Positions 54,030 through 61,433 of a stretch of 64,000 bases of DNA are shown in pieces (position 1 is the stretch's first letter; the number at the start of each line of letters is the position of its first letter). Origin of the DNA: an uncultured Parabacteroides sp. (lineage in GTDB: Bacteria > Bacteroidota > Bacteroidia > Bacteroidales > Tannerellaceae). The notes below the pieces were generated by a model that was not told the DNA's origin, did no database searches, and saw only the letters and a list, made by a program, of their open reading frames with translations. Made by a program: the position numbers and the translations under genes. The stretch lies in assembly GCA_944325345.1 (NCBI GenBank), contig CALUZV010000013.1:1-64000 (forward strand), given 5' to 3'.

Positions 54030-54037
54030 CAAAAATA
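54030..54037 (-). promoter_or_regulatory. -7 box of the thiD operon
   Basis: TATTTTTG on the minus strand, 23 bp before the thiD start. The array at 54054-54271 starts 16 bp further upstream, so the first units fall in the -33 region. Confidence 0.5.
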
Positions 54038-54053
54038 GGGAAAATATCCGAGA

Positions 54054-54271
54054 AAAACTTCGGCAGGTCGGAAGAAAACTTCGATAGGTCGGAATCTAAA
54101 CTTAAAACTAAGCTTTAGTTTTTAAAAACCAAGACTTAGTTTTCAAAAACGAAACTTTAGTTTTTATAAACTAAGACTTAGTTTTAAGAATGGGTCGGGT
54201 GGAATACAAGTTCCCCCCGGAGGGAAGGGAAGTTTCGGTCCGGGGGAAAGAAGTTTATGTGCGGGGGATGG
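54054..54271. repeat. Composite array of 21-22-bp units, three sequence families
   Basis: Family 1: two units at 54054 and 54075 with AAAACTTCG and GGTCGGAA. Family 2: four units 21 bp apart (second base at 54108, 54129, 54150, 54171), quasi-palindromes such as AACTAAGCTTTAGTT. Family 3: units at 54208, 54230 and 54251 beginning AAGTT and ending in GGGGGAAAG-like sequence. The period is kept while the sequence family changes. It fills the space between a lipoprotein stop and the thiD promoter. Confidence 0.8.
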
Positions 54272-54273
54272 TT

Positions 54274-55380
54274 TTACTTTAGCTTGTAGCGGATGAACTC
54301 GACAGCGTCGGCGTAGGAGGGACGGGATACCGTATATAAATATTCACCCCGGCTGTCGATGGAGAGGGAGTAGAGCGGTCGGTCGGCTTGGTAGGCGATT
54401 TGCGGATTACCTTCCTTGTCGAAGCGGAAGACTTCCACCGGCTGCAGGTGCTCGGGGTCGAACTCTTTGCCGTCGTAATGTTCGTATATCAGGTAAACGG
54501 CATCCTTCGTCAGCGTCCAAGAAGAATAGCTGCGGAAAGAAGTTTCATTTTGGAACGTGATAAAAGGCATGGGGATATTTGATTTGTGCCTTTCGTATCG
54601 CAAAGGATAATTATCCGGTCCGGTAATTATTTTTATCAAATGCAAAGAATCATCGTAAATGGAAATCTGGTCTTTATGGAGTTCGGCCAGCCAAATCCGG
54701 TTATCAGCTACGCGGAAAAGATTCCCGCCATTTACGTCCGCCACGAAGTAGGAATATTTATCCATAAAAGACATCTGGCTTTTTATCTCCATGGGCTCGT
54801 CGGATATTTCATATTTTTGAATGGCCGGGACGCCATTATTATATGTCGAATCATCCAAATGCCAGAAATGATAGCCGGCATATTCGGTATCATTTAAAAT
54901 ACAAATATCCGTTTGCGGATGAATATCTTCGCTATATTGGAATTGCTTTTCGATAGCCAATTCCCCTGTTTGCAAAGTCTGAGGGATATTTACCGTATAC
55001 ATTTTGGATTGCTGCGCATCTTTAATATAAAAGACCGGCGACTGAGAGGAAGGGACAATGCATTTGCAACTCCTGAACTCGCCCGGCCCGTTGCCCCGTG
55101 TAGCCAAAGCCAAAATGCGCTTTTGGGTATTCAAAGAAAATATCTCAATCATATAATCGCTCTGTGGTTGATTCTGTACCAAGACCAAGGAATCTTGGAT
55201 GAGCCAATAACAAACCGGGTCGTTGTAAGTATCTTCAAATACGACCTTCTCGGGATTGGACAGAAGCTCTTGTGATTGAAAATCCTCACGGGTAAAATAA
55301 CTATCCTTGTTCTCGGCAACCTGGTTGCTACATGAGAAAAGGGAGAGGGTTGAAAAAAAGAATAAAAATGTACGTTTCAT
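54274..55380 (-). CDS. Lipoprotein, predicted 6-bladed beta-propeller (BF3164-like)
   Basis: The 368-residue product starts MKRTFLFFFSTLSLFSC (lipobox LFSC). Repeating beta-motifs include FSLNTQKRILALATRGNGPGEF, whose RGNGPGEF is the usual landmark of Bacteroidales TolB-like propeller lipoproteins, and LYSLSIDSRGEYLYTVSRP near the end. It is third in an operon of three related lipoproteins. ATG 55380 is preferred; the upstream Met at 55410 lacks a signal-like start. Function unknown; ligand or peptide binding at the cell surface is possible. Confidence 0.65.
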   Translation of the reverse strand: MKRTFLFFFSTLSLFSCSNQVAENKDSYFTREDFQSQELLSNPEKVVFEDTYNDPVCYWLIQDSLVLVQNQPQSDYMIEIFSLNTQKRILALATRGNGPGEFRSCKCIVPSSQSPVFYIKDAQQSKMYTVNIPQTLQTGELAIEKQFQYSEDIHPQTDICILNDTEYAGYHFWHLDDSTYNNGVPAIQKYEISDEPMEIKSQMSFMDKYSYFVADVNGGNLFRVADNRIWLAELHKDQISIYDDSLHLIKIITGPDNYPLRYERHKSNIPMPFITFQNETSFRSYSSWTLTKDAVYLIYEHYDGKEFDPEHLQPVEVFRFDKEGNPQIAYQADRPLYSLSIDSRGEYLYTVSRPSYADAVEFIRYKLK

Positions 55381-55393
55381 ATTGTATGGTATT

Positions 55394-55516
55394 TTAGAAT
55401 AAATCAACAACTAACAATATCGGATTCTGATCATCGATATAATGAATCCTTTCTTTAAGCTCTTTGAGCTGCTTGGACGATAAATTTCCCTTTCCATATT
55501 CTATAATATCGAAAGG
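55394..55516 (-). other. In-frame remnant after a premature stop
   Basis: Reading on past the TAA at 55517-55519 in the same frame gives 40 codons before the next stop at 55394-55396. The remnant includes SSKQLKELKERI and DDQNPILLVVDLF. The first lipoprotein of the operon ends in a similar way (LKRLLTMPEDANPILRFIRF), so this is very probably the lost C-terminus of the middle gene. It ends 13 bp before the next gene's start, the same gap as between the other two genes. Confidence 0.85.
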
Positions 55517-56560
55517 TTAGAGCGGTATGATGATTCTCCCATTGTCCCCTACGAATAGCGTTGCTTCAGATAAATTAATCGGATAATTAAATAATTTGTC
55601 TATATATAAAGTATTGAATCGAGCCTGTTCTTTCTGGGAATCCTTAGGCAGGATAGATAAATGGACTTTCTCTTGATAGATATAACCAATCAAATAATTC
55701 GTATTTGTTTCTACAAATGCATTTATCCCGTAAGCAAATCGATTCTCGTCATGCAGTCTTGTAAAGAAATCCATAATATCGCGATAGTTGTGTTCGTAGA
55801 AGGATTTCGGAATATTGTGATTCCCTAAATTGACTACATATTTGGGTTTATAAGTATCCGGACTTAAAGAATAAATCGTATCATTAAACATTTGCGTGAA
55901 ATAAGCAGCATTGTCTTTGGCTTTTTGGAAGACATTCGTCATAAAAACGAATAAATATTGCGACATGTATTTATCGATAGGCTTGAAATGATGTTCTATT
56001 TGCTTATTGTCCAGATTTAGATAATGCAATTGATAGGCATTGTTAAATCCAGTCTCATTTCCACTATAAATATATAGCCCCTTGTCATGCCAAAAGATAT
56101 GTTCCATCCAAAGATCCACTTTGATGCGCTGTTTGAACTCATTATCCCAACTATATTGGTAGATGGAATTGTTATTGCGGCAAGAAAGCCAAGCATCACC
56201 TTGGTCGTCGATATGAAAATCACCGATATTGATATATTCTTCCGGTCCTTGTCCTTGTCGCGAGATTCTGCCCTGATAGTTTCCATTCAAAAGAAACTTG
56301 TATAGGTTTGCCCCATCCGATACATAAATATAATCACCTTGCGAACATACGCGATATATCTCTCCGATCAGAAGGGAGTCTGAAGTTGGTAGGACAACAA
56401 GCGTGTTTTCTGCGAAATCAGACAAAGGTCTCTTTGATTCCTCAGCTTGAATATCAATCTCAAGAGTTTGAATGGTCTCACTGTCGCTTTTCCCTTGTTG
56501 CTCTTGGCAAGCTGAGAGGAGAGTAAGAGATAAAAGGCTGAATAGAAATGTACGTTTCAT
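55517..56560 (-). CDS. Lipoprotein, beta-propeller type, truncated by an in-frame TAA
   Basis: The 347 residues start MKRTFLFSLLSLTLLSAC (Cys18). RISRQGQGPEEY is the propeller landmark. The protein stops after NGRIIIPL, but the frame continues for 40 more sensible codons after one TAA, which would give about 388 residues, near the 368 and 380 of its neighbours. The stop therefore removes the last blade strands that close the propeller. It may be a pseudogene, a sequencing error or a leaky stop. Confidence 0.7.
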   Translation of the reverse strand: MKRTFLFSLLSLTLLSACQEQQGKSDSETIQTLEIDIQAEESKRPLSDFAENTLVVLPTSDSLLIGEIYRVCSQGDYIYVSDGANLYKFLLNGNYQGRISRQGQGPEEYINIGDFHIDDQGDAWLSCRNNNSIYQYSWDNEFKQRIKVDLWMEHIFWHDKGLYIYSGNETGFNNAYQLHYLNLDNKQIEHHFKPIDKYMSQYLFVFMTNVFQKAKDNAAYFTQMFNDTIYSLSPDTYKPKYVVNLGNHNIPKSFYEHNYRDIMDFFTRLHDENRFAYGINAFVETNTNYLIGYIYQEKVHLSILPKDSQKEQARFNTLYIDKLFNYPINLSEATLFVGDNGRIIIPL

Positions 56561-56573
56561 AAATATAATGTAT

Positions 56574-57716
56574 TTAATTTATATGTTTAAATCGAATAAA
56601 TCTCAATATCGGATTAGCATCTTCCGGCATTGTTAATAGTCGTTTCAAGCTTTCATCTTTTATTTCCTCTTCATCTATCTCTGCTAAATCTGCATGATTG
56701 AGAATGGAAACAAAACTATCTCCGTGCGAAGCTATAATATTCAGCCAATCTACTGTCGCTGGATTAGTCTCAAAGTCTTTTCGTAGTAGATTGACTGTAT
56801 GCTTCGTCTTTTTATCATAAATACCAATATAAGTACGCAAAGCTACATAATAGGTTGTAATCAAGAAATCGTCATTCTCGAATATCTGAGCGGAATATAC
56901 ATAAAAGTCTTTCCTTAGGTTTAGAATATAATTCCCATTGTTGTCTTTGCTTTTCAAAATATCCAATGGAGGGAAGTGATAGTTCCCGTATTGAATATCG
57001 TAGCAGGGTTCACAACTCTCCCCTTTGATTTTATAAATAGATGATTGGAATGGGGGATAGAAATAAAGCCCTTTATTATACGTGTAGAAGCGATAATTGG
57101 GCGCCATCAAATATTCGCTGGAAAATTCTATCGGAATGAAACCATTGCTTATTGCACCGTCCTCCCATCGAGTCAAATAGTAATTGTAGGGCTGTCCGTC
57201 CTTTGTGATACTCGATGCGTTATAGGCGATAAGGCTGTTTGCCTTTTCTTTTTGGACTGCGATAGCTTCCATTTGGATTTCTCTTAAATAGTCGAAAGAT
57301 GAAAGGTCGTAGCACAAGACGCGGCTGCCCGAATCTACAATTAGGATTTCATTCGTCGTTTCATCAATGCTGATGGATAGAATCGTCGCATATTCTCCCG
57401 GCCCTTGCCCTTGCTTGTGTAGCTTTCTCAGGAATTTGCCGTCGTAATCGAAGACATAGATGGTTTGTGTGTAGATGTCGAAGATGATAATTTCGCGGTC
57501 GGTACAAAAGAGTTGCGAAACATAGGATATCAGGCAATCGTCGTTGGTCTCTAATTGCAGGTATCGGACGGAATCGATCACTTCTTTCTCTGTGTAGTCG
57601 ATGCTTTCTTCCAACACGATTCTTTGGATACCCTCGTTTGTCTCTGTTTTCTTTGTGCAAGATAGAATGCTTAATATAGCGCAAAGGCTAAATACAAAAT
57701 AGCTGTGTCTTTTCAT
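56574..57716 (-). CDS. Lipoprotein, predicted 6-bladed beta-propeller
   Basis: The 380 residues start MKRHSYFVFSLCAILSILSC (lipobox ILSC, Cys20). Blade-like repeats include YVFDYDGKFLRKLHKQGQGPGEYATI, where GQGPGEY is the family landmark, and ISIDETTNEILIVDSGSRVLCYD. It ends EDANPILRFIRFKHIN. First gene of a three-lipoprotein operon, 13 bp before the next. AT-richer codon use than the flanking M16 and thi genes suggests separate origin. Confidence 0.65.
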   Translation of the reverse strand: MKRHSYFVFSLCAILSILSCTKKTETNEGIQRIVLEESIDYTEKEVIDSVRYLQLETNDDCLISYVSQLFCTDREIIIFDIYTQTIYVFDYDGKFLRKLHKQGQGPGEYATILSISIDETTNEILIVDSGSRVLCYDLSSFDYLREIQMEAIAVQKEKANSLIAYNASSITKDGQPYNYYLTRWEDGAISNGFIPIEFSSEYLMAPNYRFYTYNKGLYFYPPFQSSIYKIKGESCEPCYDIQYGNYHFPPLDILKSKDNNGNYILNLRKDFYVYSAQIFENDDFLITTYYVALRTYIGIYDKKTKHTVNLLRKDFETNPATVDWLNIIASHGDSFVSILNHADLAEIDEEEIKDESLKRLLTMPEDANPILRFIRFKHIN

Positions 57717-57775
57717 GTCTTTTAAAGCTAAAAAATGGAACTTCCTTCTTCCCGGGCCTCGCCGCCCTTCGCCCG

Positions 57776-57783
57776 CAAACTTA
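57776..57783 (-). promoter_or_regulatory. -7 box of the lipoprotein operon
   Basis: TAAGTTTG on the minus strand matches TAnnTTTG; 59 bp before the start codon at 57716. Confidence 0.4.
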
Positions 57784-57828
57784 CAAATTTTCGCCCCTCT
57801 TTTGTCGTCCCCCTTCGTTAATATTTCC

Positions 57829-57836
57829 TACCTTTG
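57829..57836 (+). promoter_or_regulatory. -7 box of the M16 peptidase gene
   Basis: TACCTTTG matches TAnnTTTG, 22 bp before ATG 57859. It supports that start over the open frame reaching 57715. Confidence 0.55.
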
Positions 57837-57858
57837 TGCTCTAATTGCTGTAAAGGGA

Positions 57859-60693
57859 ATGAAATCATTAGAACAAAAGATAGTCTGCAAGACATATACG
57901 CTGAGTAATGGCTTGACTGTTTGGCTGAACGAGGACCACAACCAGCCGAAGGTCTTCGGCGCGGTAGTCGTCAAGGCGGGGGCAAAGGACTGCCCCGACA
58001 CCGGCATCGCCCATTACTTCGAGCACATGATGTTCAAGGGTACCGACAAAATCGGGACGACCGATTATGCCGCCGAAAAGGTCTTCCTCGACCAAATCGC
58101 CGACAAGTACGACGAACTGGGCGAGACCGACGACCCTAAGCTCCGCGCGGACATCCAGGCGGAAATCAACCGCCTTAGCATCCAGGCTTCCGAGTTCGTC
58201 ATTCCCAACGAGTTCGACCGCCTCATCTCCCGTTATGGGGGGACGAAGCTGAACGCCGGGACTTCGGCCGATTTCACTTCTTACTACAACATCTTCTCGC
58301 CCCAATACATGCGCCAGTGGGCGGAAATCAACAGCGAGCGCTTCCTCAATCCCGTCTTCCGTCTCTTCCAAAGCGAGTTGGAGACAGTCTATGAGGAGAA
58401 GAATATGTATGGCGATTACGTCGGCGGTCTCTCCGTCGAGCGTCTGAAGGAGCGTTATTTCAAGGATCATCCCTACGCATACCCCATCATCGGCAGTACC
58501 GAGAACCTGAAGAATCCGAGCCTCAAGGCCATGCGCCGTTTCTTCGAGACGTATTATGTCGCCTCGAACATGGGTCTGATTCTCTGTGGCGATTTCCAAA
58601 TTGAGACGACCCTCCCGATTGTCGAGGAGGCTTTCTCGCGTATCCCTCGTGGTGGCGAGGTGCCGCGTCTCCATTCTCCGCTCCCCGAGTTCAAGGGGCG
58701 CGAGCTGTTCCACCTGAAGGTCCCCGTGCCCTTCGTCAAGATGATGGCCTTAGGCTTCCGGGGCGTGCCGGCGAACCATCCGGACGAGGCGGCGCTGAAG
58801 GTCGCCGTGGCCTTGCTGAACAACGGCAACGGTACGGGCTACCTGGACAAGCTCGTTGTCGAGCACAAGGTCTTGGCGGCCTCGGTCATCAACGAGCAGA
58901 TGAACGAGGCGGGCATCCTGGCTATCATCGTCATGCCGAGGCTCTTGTTCCAATCCTACGCGGCGGCGGAGAAACTGGTCTGGGGCGAGCTGAACCGCCT
59001 GAAGGAGGGCGATTTTACCGAAGAGTTCTTCCAGAGCCTCAAGCTCGAGCTGAAGCGCAATTATATGTCGATGCTCGAGGACATCGGCTCCCGCGCCCAA
59101 TTGATGATGCGTGTCTATTCGCAGGGAAAAACGTGGGAAGAGTATTTGGAAGAAGTAAAGAGCATAGATACGCTGACGAAAGAGGATATTATCCGCGTCG
59201 CCGGCACGTATTTCACGGAGGACTATCTTCTGACGACGAAGAAGACCGGCCGTTATCCGAAGGACGACCTCCCCAAGCCCGACTACATCCCGGTCATCCC
59301 GAAGCAGGGACAGACTTCCTCGGCCTATGCCCGCGAGTTGGCCACCTGGCCCGTCGAACCGCTCGAGCCGCGCTTCCTCGACGAGACCTCCAACGGGATG
59401 CAGGTTCGCGATTTGACCCCATTTGTTACGCTCTATACGACGGAGAATCCTGTAAACGACCTTTTCTCCCTCGATATGCTCTTTTCCATTGGGACGATTG
59501 TCGAGCCGCACCTCTTGCTCATCGCCAATTACTTGCAGCAGATAGGGACGGACAAGTATTCGTTTAGCGAGTTCCGTACGCACCTGCAGATGCTGGGCAG
59601 CACACTGAGCTTCGAGGCCAACGAGCGGAATTTCGTCGTCCGCGTTACCGGCTTCGAGGCCAACTTCCGCCAGACGCTCGAGTTGGTGGCTCATTTCCTG
59701 GCTCATGCGAAGGCGGACAAGAAGAAGATTCACCATCTGATAGACGAGGCGAAGGTCATCGAGCGCTCCTTCCACCAGTCGAGCGAGAGCATCGCGCGGG
59801 CTGTCGCCGAGAAGATGGCCTTTGGTGAGAACTCCGCCTACCTGCGCAAACTTTCTCTCGCGGAAATCAAGCAACTGAAGGGTGAGGAGCTTATCCGCAT
59901 CCTCCACGAGGTGATGACTTACGCCTGCGACCTCCACTATTGCGGCACGCTCCCGACCGACGAGGTAGAGGCTCTCTTGCGCCACTTCCTGCCTCTGAAG
60001 AAAGTCAAGCGCGCGTCCGTCTCGCCTTGTTTCCGCCCGTTGGAAACCTACGAGCAGCCGTGCGTCTTCTTCGTGGACAAGGCGGACGTCTCGCAAAGCA
60101 TCATCTGTGGCTTCGTGCCCGGCGAGCCGGTCGAAAGTCAGCGCGACCGCTTCGTTTCCCGCTTGTTCTCAAATTATTTCGGGGGCGATATGTCGTCCAT
60201 CCTCTTCCAGGAAATCCGCGAGTTCCGCTCGTTTGCCTACCGGGTGAATGGGCGTTACCAATTACCTTTCCGCCAATATCCTGACCAGCCGGGCTACTTC
60301 CGGACGACGCTCTCGACGCAGAGCGACAAGACCATCGACGCTCTTTCGGTGCTCGACGCCCTCTTGCGCGACATGCCCGTGAAGCCCGAGAAGCTCGAGC
60401 CCGTCAAGCAGGCCATCCGCAACGAGGTGAACGGCTCCTATCCCGGCTTCCGCGACATCTCCCTCCGCTGGGCATTCTACCGCAAAGAGGGATTCCATGA
60501 GGACCCGAACCGCCTCATGCTGCAACTGCTCGACGGCATCGGGATGGACGACCTCGTCCAGTTCTACGACCGTCAGCTGAAGGGGCATCCGGCGATTTAT
60601 GCCGTCGTCGGCAACAAACGAAAGATTGACATGGAGAAGTTGGCCGCCTTCGGCGAAATCATTTATTTAAAGGAAAAAGATTTTTACCACTAA
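57859..60693 (+). CDS. M16 family zinc metallopeptidase (insulinase/pitrilysin type)
   Basis: The 944 residues contain four M16 repeats in two halves. The active half has the inverted zinc motif HYFEH (His52, Glu55, His56) in GIAHYFEHMMFKGT and the downstream Glu in ELETVYEEKNMYGDY. The second half (about 480-944) lacks the zinc motif, as usual. There is no signal peptide, so the enzyme is likely cytosolic and degrades short peptides. The frame is open to 57715, but the promoter box lies inside that extension. Confidence 0.92.
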   Translation: MKSLEQKIVCKTYTLSNGLTVWLNEDHNQPKVFGAVVVKAGAKDCPDTGIAHYFEHMMFKGTDKIGTTDYAAEKVFLDQIADKYDELGETDDPKLRADIQAEINRLSIQASEFVIPNEFDRLISRYGGTKLNAGTSADFTSYYNIFSPQYMRQWAEINSERFLNPVFRLFQSELETVYEEKNMYGDYVGGLSVERLKERYFKDHPYAYPIIGSTENLKNPSLKAMRRFFETYYVASNMGLILCGDFQIETTLPIVEEAFSRIPRGGEVPRLHSPLPEFKGRELFHLKVPVPFVKMMALGFRGVPANHPDEAALKVAVALLNNGNGTGYLDKLVVEHKVLAASVINEQMNEAGILAIIVMPRLLFQSYAAAEKLVWGELNRLKEGDFTEEFFQSLKLELKRNYMSMLEDIGSRAQLMMRVYSQGKTWEEYLEEVKSIDTLTKEDIIRVAGTYFTEDYLLTTKKTGRYPKDDLPKPDYIPVIPKQGQTSSAYARELATWPVEPLEPRFLDETSNGMQVRDLTPFVTLYTTENPVNDLFSLDMLFSIGTIVEPHLLLIANYLQQIGTDKYSFSEFRTHLQMLGSTLSFEANERNFVVRVTGFEANFRQTLELVAHFLAHAKADKKKIHHLIDEAKVIERSFHQSSESIARAVAEKMAFGENSAYLRKLSLAEIKQLKGEELIRILHEVMTYACDLHYCGTLPTDEVEALLRHFLPLKKVKRASVSPCFRPLETYEQPCVFFVDKADVSQSIICGFVPGEPVESQRDRFVSRLFSNYFGGDMSSILFQEIREFRSFAYRVNGRYQLPFRQYPDQPGYFRTTLSTQSDKTIDALSVLDALLRDMPVKPEKLEPVKQAIRNEVNGSYPGFRDISLRWAFYRKEGFHEDPNRLMLQLLDGIGMDDLVQFYDRQLKGHPAIYAVVGNKRKIDMEKLAAFGEIIYLKEKDFYH

Positions 60694-60720
60694 AATTTTC
60701 ATTTTGGATAGGAGAAAGAT

Positions 60721-60879
60721 GGTGTCAAACGCGTTTGACATGGCATCCGAAGGGTTGGAAGAGGTGTCAAACGCATTTGACATGGCGTCCGAAGGATTGG
60801 GAAGGGTGTCAAACGCGTTTGACATGGTATCCGAAGCGTCGGGAAAGGTGTCTGAGACCTCAGATATGGTTTCCTGAAC
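60721..60879. repeat. Tandem palindrome array, 42-bp unit x 4
   Basis: GGTGTC starts each unit at 60721, 60763, 60805 and 60847. Units 1-3 carry TGTCAAACGCGTTTGACA (unit 2 has CGCATT), an 18-bp palindrome, plus a second quasi-palindrome TCCGAAGGGTTGGA. In unit 4 the first palindrome is replaced by TCTGAGACCTCAGA while the flanks remain. It begins 27 bp after the M16 stop. Confidence 0.92.
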
Positions 60880-60918
60880 AGTTCTCCAAAAATTTTAAAC
60901 CAATATTTGCGAAGCAAA

Positions 60919-61374
60919 ATGTATAAGAAAGACGAATTGAAGCAACTGAAAACAGAGTTTTGGGAGAGTTTTGCCGCTTACTGCGAGGTGCAACCCTACC
61001 TGCGCGGGCGGCGGAAGATGTGGGTGCTCTACGACACGAAGGTGCGGGGCGTGGAACTGAAGTTCGACCTCGACCGCGACGGCGTGTCGGTTGCCCTCGA
61101 AGTAAACCACCGGCGTGAAGACGAGCGGCTGGAGATGTTCGAGCGGCTGACGTGGTACAAAGATGTGTTGGAGCAGGATTTTCCCGAGGGACTCGTCTGG
61201 GATGTATGCTTTGTCCGCGAGAGCGGGGAGGAGGTGGCTCGGATTTATGCCCGGCAGACGGGGGCCGACTTCCATCGGCGGTCGGATTGGGGCACGCTGT
61301 TCGCGTTCATGGCGCGGCAGATGTATCTGCTGGAGCGGAACTTCATGGGGATAGCGGAATACTTGCGGGAATAA
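60919..61374 (+). CDS. DUF4268 domain protein
   Basis: The 151 residues from MYKKDELKQLKTEFW show KTEFWESFAAYCE, VELKFDLDRDGVSVALEVNHR and the C-terminal FHRRSDWGTLFAFMARQMYLLERNF, matching DUF4268, a family with a restriction-endonuclease-like look but unknown role. No PD-(D/E)xK triad is clear to me. It has no signal peptide. ATG 60919 is chosen; the frame reaches a TTG at 60907. Confidence 0.75.
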   Translation: MYKKDELKQLKTEFWESFAAYCEVQPYLRGRRKMWVLYDTKVRGVELKFDLDRDGVSVALEVNHRREDERLEMFERLTWYKDVLEQDFPEGLVWDVCFVRESGEEVARIYARQTGADFHRRSDWGTLFAFMARQMYLLERNFMGIAEYLRE

Positions 61375-61433
61375 AAAAGAAAGGCGTGTCTCACGACACA
61401 CCTCCCTACAGTATGTTTGCTCAAATTCTTAAA

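Noticed and set aside
54007..54273. TPP riboswitch upstream of thiD
   Set aside because: Searched the minus strand for the CTGAGA and following conserved elements and did not see them; the space is taken by a repeat array.
57715..57858. 48-residue N-terminal extension of the M16 peptidase
   Set aside because: The -7 box TACCTTTG at 57829-57836 lies inside it, and M16 homology begins only after MKSLEQK.
1054..60879. CRISPR arrays
   Set aside because: Repeat units are directly adjacent or have no unique 25-40 bp spacers, differ at each locus, and no cas gene is present.
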